Positions 8,080 through 16,079 of a stretch of 64,000 nucleotides of DNA are shown here, one piece after another. The stretch comes from Luteococcus sp048595755. GTDB lineage: Bacteria > Actinomycetota > Actinomycetes > Propionibacteriales > Propionibacteriaceae. Position numbers and translations under genes: made by a program. A model generated the notes under the pieces. The model did no database searches, was not told where the DNA came from, and saw only the letters and a program-made list of their open reading frames with translations. The DNA lies in NCBI RefSeq assembly GCF_048595755.1, contig NZ_CP184360.1, positions 1,178,001-1,242,000 on the forward strand, given 5' to 3'. Position 1 is the stretch's first letter, and each line of letters starts with the position of its first letter.

Positions 8080-9006
8080 ATGCAGCGCGAGGACGTGGAG
8101 CGTCGGCTCCGTCTGCTGAGGATCGCCGTGGTCGTGCTGCCCTTGGTCTTCATGTCCGTCTTTCCCCTGGTGTGGCCCAGCCGCACGCACCTGGCCGCCG
8201 CGGCCGGGGGCGCGCTGGCGGTGATCGTCTTCGGGCTGCTCGTCTCGCACCAGGTGGAGCGTGGCTTTCGGCACATGCTCGCCCTGCAGGAACGTGCCGT
8301 GGCAGCCGAACGGCACAGTGCCGTGCTGCAGGAGCGGGAACGCATCGCGCGGGAGATGCACGACTCATTGGCCCAGGTGCTCTCGGTGGCGCACCTGAAG
8401 CTGCGCACCCTGCAGGATGCTCCCGAGCTGGAGGCGGCCGGGCGGGTGCGGGCCGAGCTGGGGGAGCTGGCCGACCTGTGCCGTGAGTCGTGCCGCGACG
8501 TGCGCGAGTCGATCCTGGGCTTGCGCGAATCGGGCCGCACCGATCGGGGCTTCGTCGAGGGCCTCGAGCACTACCTGGCCAGCTGGTCGCGTTCCAGCGG
8601 AGTCGCGGCCCGGCTGGAGCTGGACGTCGAGCCGGAGGCCCCGGAGCAGCCGCCCTTGGGGCAAGGGGCGCAGCCGCCCTGGGGTCAAGGGGCGCAGCTG
8701 CCCCCGGCCCATGAGGTGCAACTCAGCCGGGTGGTGCAGGAGGCTCTCACCAATGTGCGCAAGCACGCCCGGGCCAGCAATGCGGTGGTGCGGCTGGGGC
8801 ACGGCGACGAGGGCACCGTGCTGAGCGTCTGCGACGACGGAGTGGGTTTTGACGCGCAGCGTGCCGGGCACGCCGACCACTACGGCCTGCACACCATGCG
8901 CGAACGCGTCGAGCAGCTGGGCGGCACCTTCGCGGTGACCTCGCGGGTGGGTGAGGGCACCCGGGTGGAGGCTCGGCTGCCATGCCGGATGGAGGTCTTG
9001 GGATGA
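8080..9006 (+). CDS. NarL-family sensor histidine kinase
   Basis: The 308-residue kinase has two adjacent membrane helices (about 13-55), a short linker, a HisKA_3 dimerisation domain with the phospho-acceptor His at residue 94 (ERIAREMHDSLAQV) and an HATPase_c domain (N box VVQEALTNVRKHA, G boxes CDDGVGFD and GLHTMRERV). With only a few residues between the membrane helices there is no NarX-like periplasmic sensor, so it must sense in the membrane or cytoplasm. Two Cys, 134 and 138 (LCRESC), lie between the DHp helices and could be redox active; this is inference. ATG at 8080 has GAAGGGG five bases upstream; GTG at 8074 is an alternative. It overlaps the response regulator gene by ATGA. Confidence 0.92.
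   Translation: MQREDVERRLRLLRIAVVVLPLVFMSVFPLVWPSRTHLAAAAGGALAVIVFGLLVSHQVERGFRHMLALQERAVAAERHSAVLQERERIAREMHDSLAQVLSVAHLKLRTLQDAPELEAAGRVRAELGELADLCRESCRDVRESILGLRESGRTDRGFVEGLEHYLASWSRSSGVAARLELDVEPEAPEQPPLGQGAQPPWGQGAQLPPAHEVQLSRVVQEALTNVRKHARASNAVVRLGHGDEGTVLSVCDDGVGFDAQRAGHADHYGLHTMRERVEQLGGTFAVTSRVGEGTRVEARLPCRMEVLG
8647..8694 (+). repeat. 24-bp tandem duplication inside the histidine kinase gene
   Basis: Two near-identical 24-base units (8647-8670 and 8671-8694), followed by the first bases of a third, encode QPPLGQGA-QPPWGQGA-QLPP between the DHp and ATPase domains. The insert is in frame and Gly/Pro/Gln rich, so it likely forms a flexible linker. Confidence 0.85.
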
Positions 9007-9695
9007 ACCAGTCCGTGCCTGCCCCGGAGCCGATCCGGGTCCTGCTGGTGGACGACCAGCCCCTGTTTCGGCGCGCCATCGCCTCCCTGGTGGACGAACA
9101 GCCAGATCTGGTGGTGGTCGGGCAGGGCAACAACGGCCTGGAGGGCGTCGAACTGGCCCACGAGCTGCGCCCCGACGTGGTGCTGATGGACGTCGAGATG
9201 CCGGTGATGGACGGGGTGCAGGCCGCGAGCCGCATCCTGCACGACCTGCCGGCCACCAAGGTCGTGATGCTCACCGTGAGTGAGGACGACGACCACCTGC
9301 TGCCCGCGGTGCGGCAGGGGGTGCACGGCTACCTGCTCAAGGACATGCACCCGAAGGAGCTGTTCGAGACCTTCCGCCAGGTGATGCGCGGCGAGAACCC
9401 GGTGGCGCCGGCGCTGGTGGGACGCCTGCTGGCCGAGCTGAGGCAGGGCGCGCCGACGGCCGGTGGCAGCCCCGAGGTGCAGGAGCCGCCGGCATTGAGT
9501 GCCCGCGAGCTGGAGATCCTCCGGCTGGTGGCCGGTGGTCTCAGCAACCGCGAGATCGGCTCCCGGCTGTCCATCACCGAGGGCACCGTCAAGAACCATG
9601 TGCACAATGCGCTGCGCAAGCTGGGGATGGACAACCGGATCCAGGCCGCGGCCTACATCGTGCGGCAGGGTCTGGCCACCCCGCCAGCTCCGTGA
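9003..9695 (+). CDS. NarL/LuxR-family response regulator
   Basis: The 230-residue regulator has a receiver domain (about 10-130) with acidic pocket LLVDDQ, phospho-acceptor D63 in VLMDVEMPVMDG and conserved Lys in YLLKDM, and a GerE/LuxR helix-turn-helix near the C-terminus (LSARELEILRLVAGGLSNRE...GTVKNHVHNALRKL). It starts at ATG 9003, overlapping the kinase stop by four bases, so the pair is translationally coupled. It sits directly before nrfHA, making control of nitrite reduction or of cytochrome assembly a reasonable guess. A longer in-frame start at 8982 would lie well inside the kinase gene. Confidence 0.93.
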   Translation: MNQSVPAPEPIRVLLVDDQPLFRRAIASLVDEQPDLVVVGQGNNGLEGVELAHELRPDVVLMDVEMPVMDGVQAASRILHDLPATKVVMLTVSEDDDHLLPAVRQGVHGYLLKDMHPKELFETFRQVMRGENPVAPALVGRLLAELRQGAPTAGGSPEVQEPPALSARELEILRLVAGGLSNREIGSRLSITEGTVKNHVHNALRKLGMDNRIQAAAYIVRQGLATPPAP

Positions 9696-9783
9696 AAAAT
9701 CCGGTGAAATAAACTCTGACTGGGGCGAAGATGTGCCGTCGACACCGCGGAATATGCCCAAGTTCTATCCAACGAGGGATGGT

Positions 9784-9800
9784 GTGCCGCTGGGCGGCAC
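9784..9800 (+). promoter_or_regulatory. short hairpin in the nrfH leader
   Basis: GTGCCGC-TGG-GCGGCAC forms a 7-bp stem with a 3-base loop in the 186-bp gap between the response regulator and nrfH. About 80 bp upstream are two GTGAAA direct repeats (around 9692-9708). The stem is too short and lacks a T-run for a convincing terminator; it may be an operator or leader structure. Confidence 0.3.
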
Positions 9801-9881
9801 GGGATGATTTCGTCAATGGGTGCCACGTCTGACCCCACCCGCTCCGGGGGGTGGTCGGCTGGCTGGATCAGGAGGTGCGCG

Positions 9882-10376
9882 ATGGCAGGAGGTGGAATGG
9901 TCGGCTGGGTCAAGAAGTACCTGGACATGAAGACCATCGTCCTGTCGGTGCTGGCCATCGCGATCGGTGGCGTGATCGGTCTGGGGGTCTACACCTTCGT
10001 CTTCGCGAAGGGCTTGTCGTACTTCGGCACCGATCCCGCCACGTGCAACAACTGCCATGCGATGAACGAGGAGTACAACGCATGGAAGGCGGGCAGCCAC
10101 CACGCGGTGGCCACCTGCAATGACTGCCACCTGCCGCACGACAACGTCGTGCACAAGTACTGGGTGAAGGCCGAGGACGGATTCCTGCACGGGCTGAAGT
10201 TCAGCACCGGTTGGTATCCCGAGAACATCCAGATCCGCGACGTCAACATGAAGGTGGCCGAGGCGAACTGCCTGCGTTGCCACGGCGACCTGACCGAGGA
10301 CGTCCAGATGACCCGTAGCCATGACACCCAGGTGTCGTGCGTCCAATGCCACAGCGAAGTTGGTCACAGGAAGTGA
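9882..10376 (+). CDS. nrfH: cytochrome c nitrite reductase small subunit NrfH (tetraheme quinol dehydrogenase)
   Basis: The 164-residue protein has one N-terminal membrane anchor (about 18-43) and four c-type heme sites: C55NNCH59, C79NDCH83, C130LRCH134 and C153VQCH157. NrfH takes electrons from menaquinol and passes them to NrfA on the outer face of the membrane. Size and heme number match the NapC/NirT-type NrfH family. ATG at 9882 is chosen because GGAGG lies 6 bases upstream; ATG 9897 (also with AGGAGG) is possible. It is followed after 6 bp by nrfA. Confidence 0.95.
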   Translation: MAGGGMVGWVKKYLDMKTIVLSVLAIAIGGVIGLGVYTFVFAKGLSYFGTDPATCNNCHAMNEEYNAWKAGSHHAVATCNDCHLPHDNVVHKYWVKAEDGFLHGLKFSTGWYPENIQIRDVNMKVAEANCLRCHGDLTEDVQMTRSHDTQVSCVQCHSEVGHRK

Positions 10377-10382
10377 ACTGTC

Positions 10383-11951
10383 ATGAGTAATCCAGTGACA
10401 CCTCCGGAGCCCAAGCGGCGGACCAAGGTGATCCTCGGAGTGCTGGTGCTGGCCAGCCTCCTGGCCACCCTGGTGATTGCCGCCCTGCTCGCGGACGTCG
10501 TCAAGAAGCAGAGTGAGGCGAAGGAGCCCTACTTCCAGGCGGTCGAGCTCACCGACACCACGGTGGATCCGGCCATCTGGGGGAAGAACTTCCCCATCCA
10601 GTACGAGATGTACAAGAAGACGGCCGACATGGAGCCCACCGAGCACGGCGGCTCCAATCCCACCAAGCGCGAGGCCACCGCGAACGACCCGCGCACCACG
10701 GTGGCGGCCCAGGAAGTGGATCGTGAACCGCGGCTGCGCAAGCTGTGGGACGGCTACGCCTTCGCCGTCGACTACCGCGAGGCCCGCGGCCACGAGTACA
10801 TGCTCACCGACCAGCGCCTGACGCGTCGCGTGCAGGAATTCGATCAGCCGGGTGCCTGCATCAACTGCCACGCCTCCACCTACACCGTCTTCAAGGACGA
10901 GGGCGGCGGCGACTTGATGAAGGGCTTCGACGCGATCAACCACCAGAAGTACCTGGACATCACCGACAAGTTCGAGCACCCGATCGCCTGCATCGACTGC
11001 CACGATCCCAAGACCATGGCGCTGCGCGTCACCAAGCCGGCCTTCATGAACGGCATCAAGTCGCTCAAGGCCAGCGAGGGCATCAAGGACTACGACGTCA
11101 ACAAGGACGCCACCCCGTCGGAGATGCGCTCCTATGTCTGTGCCCAGTGCCACGTCGAGTACTACTTCAAGGGTGAGGGCAACACGCTGCACTTCCCGTG
11201 GAGCAAGGGTCTCAACATCGAGCAGGAGTACGCCGACAGCACCAGCCACGTCGACTGGGTGCATGCCCGCACCGGCATGCCGGGCCTGAAGGCCCAGCAT
11301 CCCGACTTCGAGACCTGGAGCCAGGGCATCCACGCCAAGGCCGGCGTCAGCTGTGCCGACTGCCACATGCCCTACAAGCGCCAGGGTGCCGCGAAGGTCA
11401 GCGACCACCAGGTGCGCAGCCCGATGCTGGACGTGAACTCCTCCTGCCAGACCTGTCACAAGGCTGACGAGAAGGAGATGAAGGAACGGGTCAGCAACAT
11501 CCAGAACAACTTCCTCAAGACCATGGATGCCACCTACACCGCCGTCGACGAGCTGATCGACGACATCGAGGCGGCGCAGAAGGCAGGGGTCGCCGAGGAT
11601 CGTCTGGAAGCGGCGCGCCTGTACCAGCGCAAGGCCTCCTTCTACCTGGACTACTCCGAGAGCGAGAACTCCAACGGCTTCCATGCCCCGGCCTACAGCC
11701 AGCAGATCCTGGCCGACGCCACGAATGCGGCACGTCAGGGCCAGCTGGCCCTGCAGGGCAAGAAGACCGAGCCGGCTCCCGTTCCGCTGAGCGAGGAGGG
11801 CAAGAAGGCCTACGAGAAGAAGCTGAAGGCCGCGGCCGAGAAGAAGGCGAAGGCCGATGCCAATGCCTCCGAGAAGTCGCCTGCCACCGCGCAGACACCC
11901 AAGCTTCCGGCCAGCCTGACCCCCTCGGCGACGCCGAGCAAGAAGGGCTGA
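10383..11951 (+). CDS. nrfA: ammonia-forming cytochrome c nitrite reductase NrfA (pentaheme, CXXCH active-site type)
   Basis: The 522-residue enzyme catalyses six-electron reduction of nitrite to ammonium. An uncleaved-looking signal anchor spans about 15-38. Five heme sites are visible: C159-H163 (CINCH), C203-H207, C253-H257, C324-H328 and C355-H359. Active-site region residues match E. coli NrfA: R135 in DYREARGH, Y260 in QCHVEYYF, H306 in LKAQHPDFETW. The first motif is CXXCH rather than the CXXCK that supplies the distal Lys in E. coli. Other hallmarks are the FHAP stretch and a long Lys/Ala/Glu-rich tail ending in a Ser/Thr/Pro segment, both after residue 360. It forms an operon with nrfH. 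Confidence 0.96.
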   Translation: MSNPVTPPEPKRRTKVILGVLVLASLLATLVIAALLADVVKKQSEAKEPYFQAVELTDTTVDPAIWGKNFPIQYEMYKKTADMEPTEHGGSNPTKREATANDPRTTVAAQEVDREPRLRKLWDGYAFAVDYREARGHEYMLTDQRLTRRVQEFDQPGACINCHASTYTVFKDEGGGDLMKGFDAINHQKYLDITDKFEHPIACIDCHDPKTMALRVTKPAFMNGIKSLKASEGIKDYDVNKDATPSEMRSYVCAQCHVEYYFKGEGNTLHFPWSKGLNIEQEYADSTSHVDWVHARTGMPGLKAQHPDFETWSQGIHAKAGVSCADCHMPYKRQGAAKVSDHQVRSPMLDVNSSCQTCHKADEKEMKERVSNIQNNFLKTMDATYTAVDELIDDIEAAQKAGVAEDRLEAARLYQRKASFYLDYSESENSNGFHAPAYSQQILADATNAARQGQLALQGKKTEPAPVPLSEEGKKAYEKKLKAAAEKKAKADANASEKSPATAQTPKLPASLTPSATPSKKG

Positions 11952-11984
11952 AAGCCAAGGCAGCAAGCTTCCTGACCGACCAGC

Positions 11985-12020
11985 GGGCGGGGGTGGACCT
12001 CAAAGTCCACCCCCGCCCGT
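11985..12020 (+). terminator. strong hairpin after nrfA
   Basis: A perfect 15-bp stem, CGGGCGGGGGTGGAC with its complement at 12006-12020, encloses a 6-base loop. There is no T-run after it, but the stem is very stable and placed 33 bp past the nrfA stop, so it probably ends or attenuates nrfHA transcription before the assembly genes. Confidence 0.75.
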
Positions 12021-12109
12021 TCGTCATGGAAGGGCTCTCACTACAGTGAGCGGCAACGAATATGCCTTGCACATTCCGTATCTAACACGCCAGCCTTCGG
12101 GAGCCACTG

Positions 12110-13045
12110 ATGACCACCGCAGACAGCCAGCGCAGCGCCGCGATCCAGGCCCTCGGGTTGCCCGCGCATGCCACCCCGGAAGAGGTCGCAGCGGCGCGAG
12201 AACAGCTGGTCGCCTTCCTCGACCAGGCGCCGTCCGAACTCGACGGGTGGGCCCAGCGACAGCGCCGTCTGGCCGAGCGTGCCGTGGGCGATGACGCGCA
12301 GATCGACGAGGACCTGGAGCTGAGCGGGCTCGAGGACCAGGCTCCGGTTGCCGCGGTGCCCGCGGTCTCGGCCGCACCCAAGCGTCGCAACCGGCTGGTG
12401 ACGGGTCTGGGGCTGGCCACCCTGGGTGCCGCCGTCGTCCTGGGCGTCTACCTGCTCGATGACGGGGGGCAGCCCCAGCAGGCCACCAGCGAGGCCTCAT
12501 CCCCGGCCGACGGGCAGCAGATGAGCACTCCCAAGCCGGTGGACCCCAAGATGGTGGCCACCCTGGAGGAGAAGATCAAGAAGGATCCCAAGGACGTCTT
12601 GTCGATGAAGGCGCTCGGCCAGATCTACGACGGCGCCCAGGAGTACAAGAAGGCCGCCCAGTGGCAGGCACGGGTCACCAAGGTGACCCCCAAGGACAGC
12701 GACGCGTGGACCGCACTGGGTGTGGCGCACTTCAACGACGCCAACCTGGACGAGGCGGAGAAGGCCTGGAACCAGGCGGCCAAGCTGGACCCCAAGAAGG
12801 CCGTCATCCACTACAACCTCGGCTTCCTGCACATGTCGCGCAATGACATGGACAAGGCCAAGGCCGCCTGGCAGAAGGTGGTCGAGCTGGAGCCGGACTC
12901 GGATCTGGCCAAGACCGTCCAGTCACACCTGGGAGGGCCGTCCAGCACCCCCGCGGCCAAGTCATCGACCACACCCGCCGCCTCGGCCCCCACCACTCCC
13001 AACGCCTCGTCGGCTCCTTCCGGCTCGGCCACCCCGCCGCGTTGA
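12110..13045 (+). CDS. membrane-anchored TPR protein (CcmH/NrfG-like) linked to cytochrome c assembly
   Basis: The 311-residue protein has a helical cytoplasmic N-terminus (about 1-90) with a stretch GLPAHATPEEVAAAREQLVA that resembles a J-domain-like helix pair, one membrane helix (about 95-115), three or so TPR repeats (about 145-265; for example AWTALGVAHFNDANLDEAEK and VIHYNLGFLHMSRNDMDKAK), then a Ser/Thr/Pro/Ala tail. TPR proteins of the NrfG/CcmH type present apocytochromes for heme attachment in system I; a similar chaperone role here is inferred from position, 5 bp before ccdA. ATG at 12110 follows GGGAGCCACTG. Confidence 0.78.
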   Translation: MTTADSQRSAAIQALGLPAHATPEEVAAAREQLVAFLDQAPSELDGWAQRQRRLAERAVGDDAQIDEDLELSGLEDQAPVAAVPAVSAAPKRRNRLVTGLGLATLGAAVVLGVYLLDDGGQPQQATSEASSPADGQQMSTPKPVDPKMVATLEEKIKKDPKDVLSMKALGQIYDGAQEYKKAAQWQARVTKVTPKDSDAWTALGVAHFNDANLDEAEKAWNQAAKLDPKKAVIHYNLGFLHMSRNDMDKAKAAWQKVVELEPDSDLAKTVQSHLGGPSSTPAAKSSTTPAASAPTTPNASSAPSGSATPPR

Positions 13046-13049
13046 TGAC

Positions 13050-13736
13050 ATGGACAACCTGACCCTTCCGATCGCGCTGCTGGCGGGCATCGTCAGCTTC
13101 GCCTCACCCTGCTTCCTGCCGATCGTGCCGGTCTACGTCGGTTACCTGGTGGGTAGCGACGAGCAGCGCACCAGGCTGGGCGCGCTGCGGCAGGCGCTGG
13201 CCTTCGTGCTGGGCTTCAGCGTGGTCTTCGTCGGGCTGTGGGCCTCCATCGGTCTGGTCGGCTGGGTGATCGGTGACCATCGTGACCTGCTGCGCTGGGC
13301 CGGTGGTCTGGTGCTGGTGGTGATGGGCCTGCACGTGGCCGGCCTGGTGGAGATCCCCTTCCTGTCACGCAGCCTGGGCGGCCCCCGTTCGGGCCGCGGC
13401 AGCCAAGCCCCCAGCACCGGCCGGTCGCTGGCGCTCGGGTTGGCCTTCGGCGCCGGGTGGACGCCCTGCATCGGGCCGATCCTGGGCGGGATCATCGCGC
13501 TGGCCACCCAGTCGAGCAGCGTCTGGCACGGTGCCGCCCTGCTGGTGGCCTACTGCCTGGGGCTGGGGATCCCCTTCGTCGCGGTGGCGCTGGGGGCGTC
13601 CTGGGTGAGCGAGCGGCTCACCTGGTTCACCCGCCACGAGGCCGCGGTCCAACTGGTCTCCGGAGCACTGCTGGTGCTGGTCGGATTCCTGGTGGTCACA
13701 GACCAGTTCAGCAAGCTCCAGAGCTTCGGAGTATGA
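13050..13736 (+). CDS. ccdA: cytochrome c biogenesis thiol-disulfide transporter CcdA
   Basis: The 228-residue, six-helix membrane protein carries the two conserved Cys-Pro neighbourhoods of CcdA: FASPCFLPIVPVYVGYL (helix 1) and GAGWTPCIGPILGG (helix 4). CcdA moves reducing power across the membrane so that heme-binding cysteines are kept reduced for ligation. The ATG at 13050 lies 4 bases past the TPR stop. The downstream genes resB, ccsA and a ResA/TlpA thioredoxin complete system II maturation. Confidence 0.93.
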   Translation: MDNLTLPIALLAGIVSFASPCFLPIVPVYVGYLVGSDEQRTRLGALRQALAFVLGFSVVFVGLWASIGLVGWVIGDHRDLLRWAGGLVLVVMGLHVAGLVEIPFLSRSLGGPRSGRGSQAPSTGRSLALGLAFGAGWTPCIGPILGGIIALATQSSSVWHGAALLVAYCLGLGIPFVAVALGASWVSERLTWFTRHEAAVQLVSGALLVLVGFLVVTDQFSKLQSFGV

Positions 13737-13746
13737 GGAAGATGCC

Positions 13747-15225
13747 ATGAGTACAGCCGTGAAGACCCCGCCGCAGGGGCTCGACACCGGGCCGGGGGCA
13801 GACATCACCCCCAAGGAGATGCTGCTGCGCATCTACCGCCTGTTCTACAACAAGCGGATCGGCCTGTTCCTGATCTTCGCGATGGCACTGCTCGCCCTGG
13901 TGGGGGTGCTCTTCCCGCAGGCCGACGCCCAGACCTACAACAACCCGGACTGGTACCGCTCCTTCCTGGAGGAGCAGCGCCCCCGCTACCGCGGCTGGAC
14001 GATGCCGCTGAGCTTCCTGGGCGTCTTCCACATGTTCAGCTCGTGGCCCTTCCGGATCGTCACGGTGCTGTTGGCGCTGAGCATCATCGGCTGCACCACG
14101 CACCGCCTGCCGACCCTGTGGAAGAACGCCACGCAGCCCCACACCCATGTGCGCGAGGGCTTCTTCGACCACGCCCGCACCCGTCGCACCGTGGAGCTGG
14201 CCGGCAGCCCGCAGGCGCTCTTCGACGATGCCCGTACCAAGCTGGCCGCCGAGCACTACCGGGTGATCGAGGACAGCCGCGACGACGGCCTGAACCTCTA
14301 CGCCGACAAGCACCGTTGGATGCCGCTGGGAACCGCCCTGGCCCACACCGCCTTCGTGCTGATCCTGCTGGGCGTGCTCATCACCAACAACACCGGTTTC
14401 CGCAACAACGAGTTCACCGTGCCGGTGGGCATGGGGCCGCAGCCGGTGGGGCACGGCACCAACCTGGCGGTGGAGGCCAAGAGCTTCACCGACACCTACC
14501 ACGACGACGGTTCCCCGATGGACTACGCCTCGGAGCTGGTGCTCTACGAGGACGGCAAGCAGGTCAAGCAGCACACCACCCGGGTGAACTCGCCGATGAC
14601 GTACGACGGGATCGCCTTCAACCAGGCCTACTTCGGCTTCGCCGCCGAGGTGACCGTCAAGGATGCCGCGGGCAAGCAGGTCTACCACGGTGGGGTGCCG
14701 CTGCAGTACAGCACCGACGACAAGCTGACGAACTTCGGCAAGGTGGAATTCCCGGACAAGGGCTTCAACATGTTCGTCATCGCGCCGGCCTCCGGCCAGG
14801 TGGATGCCCGCATCGCCCCCGGCCAGGTGCAGGTGGAGTTCTACGACCGCACCACCGACGAGCCGCTCGACAAGCAGGTGATCAGCCAGGGCCGCGAGCA
14901 GCAGGTGAACGGTCTGGCCGTCACCCTGGAGCGTGAGCGCCAGTTCACCGGCCTGATGGTCAGCAAGGACAATGGCGCGATCCTGGTGTGGATCGGCTCC
15001 TTCCTGCTGGTGCTGGGGACCATCTGCACCATGTTCTACCGCCACCAGCGCATCTGGTTGCGCGTGCACCGCACCGACGACGGTGGCAGCCAGGTGCGCG
15101 TCGCCTCGCCCGACCGCCACGACACGATCTTCGAGCAGAAGGTCTTCCGCTTGGTCGACTCGCTCGGCAAGCCCACCAGTCCTGACACCGACGACACGAC
15201 CTCTTCCGGGAGCACCCATGCTTGA
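13747..15225 (+). CDS. resB: cytochrome c maturation protein ResB (Ccs1)
   Basis: The 492-residue protein fits ResB/Ccs1: N-terminal membrane helices (IGLFLIFAMALLALVGVLFP near 40; about 80-105), a third at about 200, a large extracytoplasmic domain (about 215-405) and a fourth helix (ILVWIGSFLLVLGTICTMFY) before a charged tail. With CcsA it forms the system II heme exporter/synthase that attaches heme to apocytochromes. ATG 13747 is 10 bp after ccdA; the 3' end overlaps ccsA by 8 bp. Confidence 0.93.
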   Translation: MSTAVKTPPQGLDTGPGADITPKEMLLRIYRLFYNKRIGLFLIFAMALLALVGVLFPQADAQTYNNPDWYRSFLEEQRPRYRGWTMPLSFLGVFHMFSSWPFRIVTVLLALSIIGCTTHRLPTLWKNATQPHTHVREGFFDHARTRRTVELAGSPQALFDDARTKLAAEHYRVIEDSRDDGLNLYADKHRWMPLGTALAHTAFVLILLGVLITNNTGFRNNEFTVPVGMGPQPVGHGTNLAVEAKSFTDTYHDDGSPMDYASELVLYEDGKQVKQHTTRVNSPMTYDGIAFNQAYFGFAAEVTVKDAAGKQVYHGGVPLQYSTDDKLTNFGKVEFPDKGFNMFVIAPASGQVDARIAPGQVQVEFYDRTTDEPLDKQVISQGREQQVNGLAVTLERERQFTGLMVSKDNGAILVWIGSFLLVLGTICTMFYRHQRIWLRVHRTDDGGSQVRVASPDRHDTIFEQKVFRLVDSLGKPTSPDTDDTTSSGSTHA

Positions 15226-16069
15226 GATCTCCAAGTACTGCCTCTACGCCTCGATCGCCCTGGTGGCGCTGGCCGCAGTGGCCTACATCACGTCGCTGAC
15301 CACCACCCGACGCAATGCCCAGGTGGCCACGGCGGGTGCCCAGCAGGCCACCCCGGTGCGCGGGGTCGCCTGGTACGGCAGCCAGTTGACGGTGCTGGCC
15401 TTCATCCTGATGACGATCGCCCTGGTCTGTCGCACCATCGTGGTCAAGCACGCACCCTTCGCGAACCAGTACGAGTTCGCGTGCTCCTTCGGGTGGGGAA
15501 TGCTGGCCTTCTACGTCTACTTCGAGCGTCGCCACCATGCTCGCGCGCTGGGCATCGCCCTGCTGCCGCTGGCCCTGACCATGCTGGTCTATGCCGCCAC
15601 CCGTGACGACAGCGTCAAGCCTCTGGTGCCCGCCCTGCAGAGCCCCTTCATGCTGACGGTGCACGTCTTCCTCGCGGTTCTGGGCTACGGCGCCGGTGCC
15701 GTCGCCTCGGCCGCCGGCATCCTGTACCTGGTCAAGCCGAAGGTGCGCTGGAGCGGGCTTCCCAGCCTGGAGCGTCTGGACGAGCTGGGCTACCGCGCGG
15801 TGGTCTTCAGCTTCCCGCTGCTGACCATGATGAACATCCAGGGCGCCATCTGGGCCAACACCGCCTGGGGCCGCTACTGGAGCTGGGATCCCAAGGAGAC
15901 CGCGGCCATGGTCACCTGGCTGATCTACGGCGCCTACCTGCACGCCCGGGTGACCAAGGGCTGGCAGGGCAACCGCTCGGCCTGGCTGCTGATCCTGGGC
16001 TTCGGCGCCATCATCTTCACCTTCCTGGGCAACCACTTCTTCGGTGGCCTGCACTCCTACGGTGGCTGA
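15218..16069 (+). CDS. ccsA: cytochrome c synthase component CcsA (ResC)
   Basis: This is a 283-residue, roughly eight-helix membrane protein of the CcsA/ResC family. The tryptophan-rich heme-handling WWD region is visible as WGRYWSWDPKETAAMVTWL, with nearby conserved histidines (LTVHVFLAVLGYGAG upstream, LHAR and LGNHFFGGLHSY downstream). It works with ResB to transport and ligate heme. The start ATG 15218 lies within the end of resB, an 8-bp overlap consistent with translational coupling. Confidence 0.93.
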   Translation: MLEISKYCLYASIALVALAAVAYITSLTTTRRNAQVATAGAQQATPVRGVAWYGSQLTVLAFILMTIALVCRTIVVKHAPFANQYEFACSFGWGMLAFYVYFERRHHARALGIALLPLALTMLVYAATRDDSVKPLVPALQSPFMLTVHVFLAVLGYGAGAVASAAGILYLVKPKVRWSGLPSLERLDELGYRAVVFSFPLLTMMNIQGAIWANTAWGRYWSWDPKETAAMVTWLIYGAYLHARVTKGWQGNRSAWLLILGFGAIIFTFLGNHFFGGLHSYGG

Positions 16070-16079
16070 GGGGGACGAC

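Noticed and set aside
8080..9695. True NarXL nitrate sensor pair
   Set aside because: The kinase has almost no residues between its membrane helices, so no periplasmic nitrate-binding domain with a P-box exists.
9813..11966. 717-residue open frame on the minus strand opposite nrfHA
   Set aside because: It mirrors codon bias of the real plus-strand multiheme genes, with low-complexity Leu/Val/Gly content and no domain.
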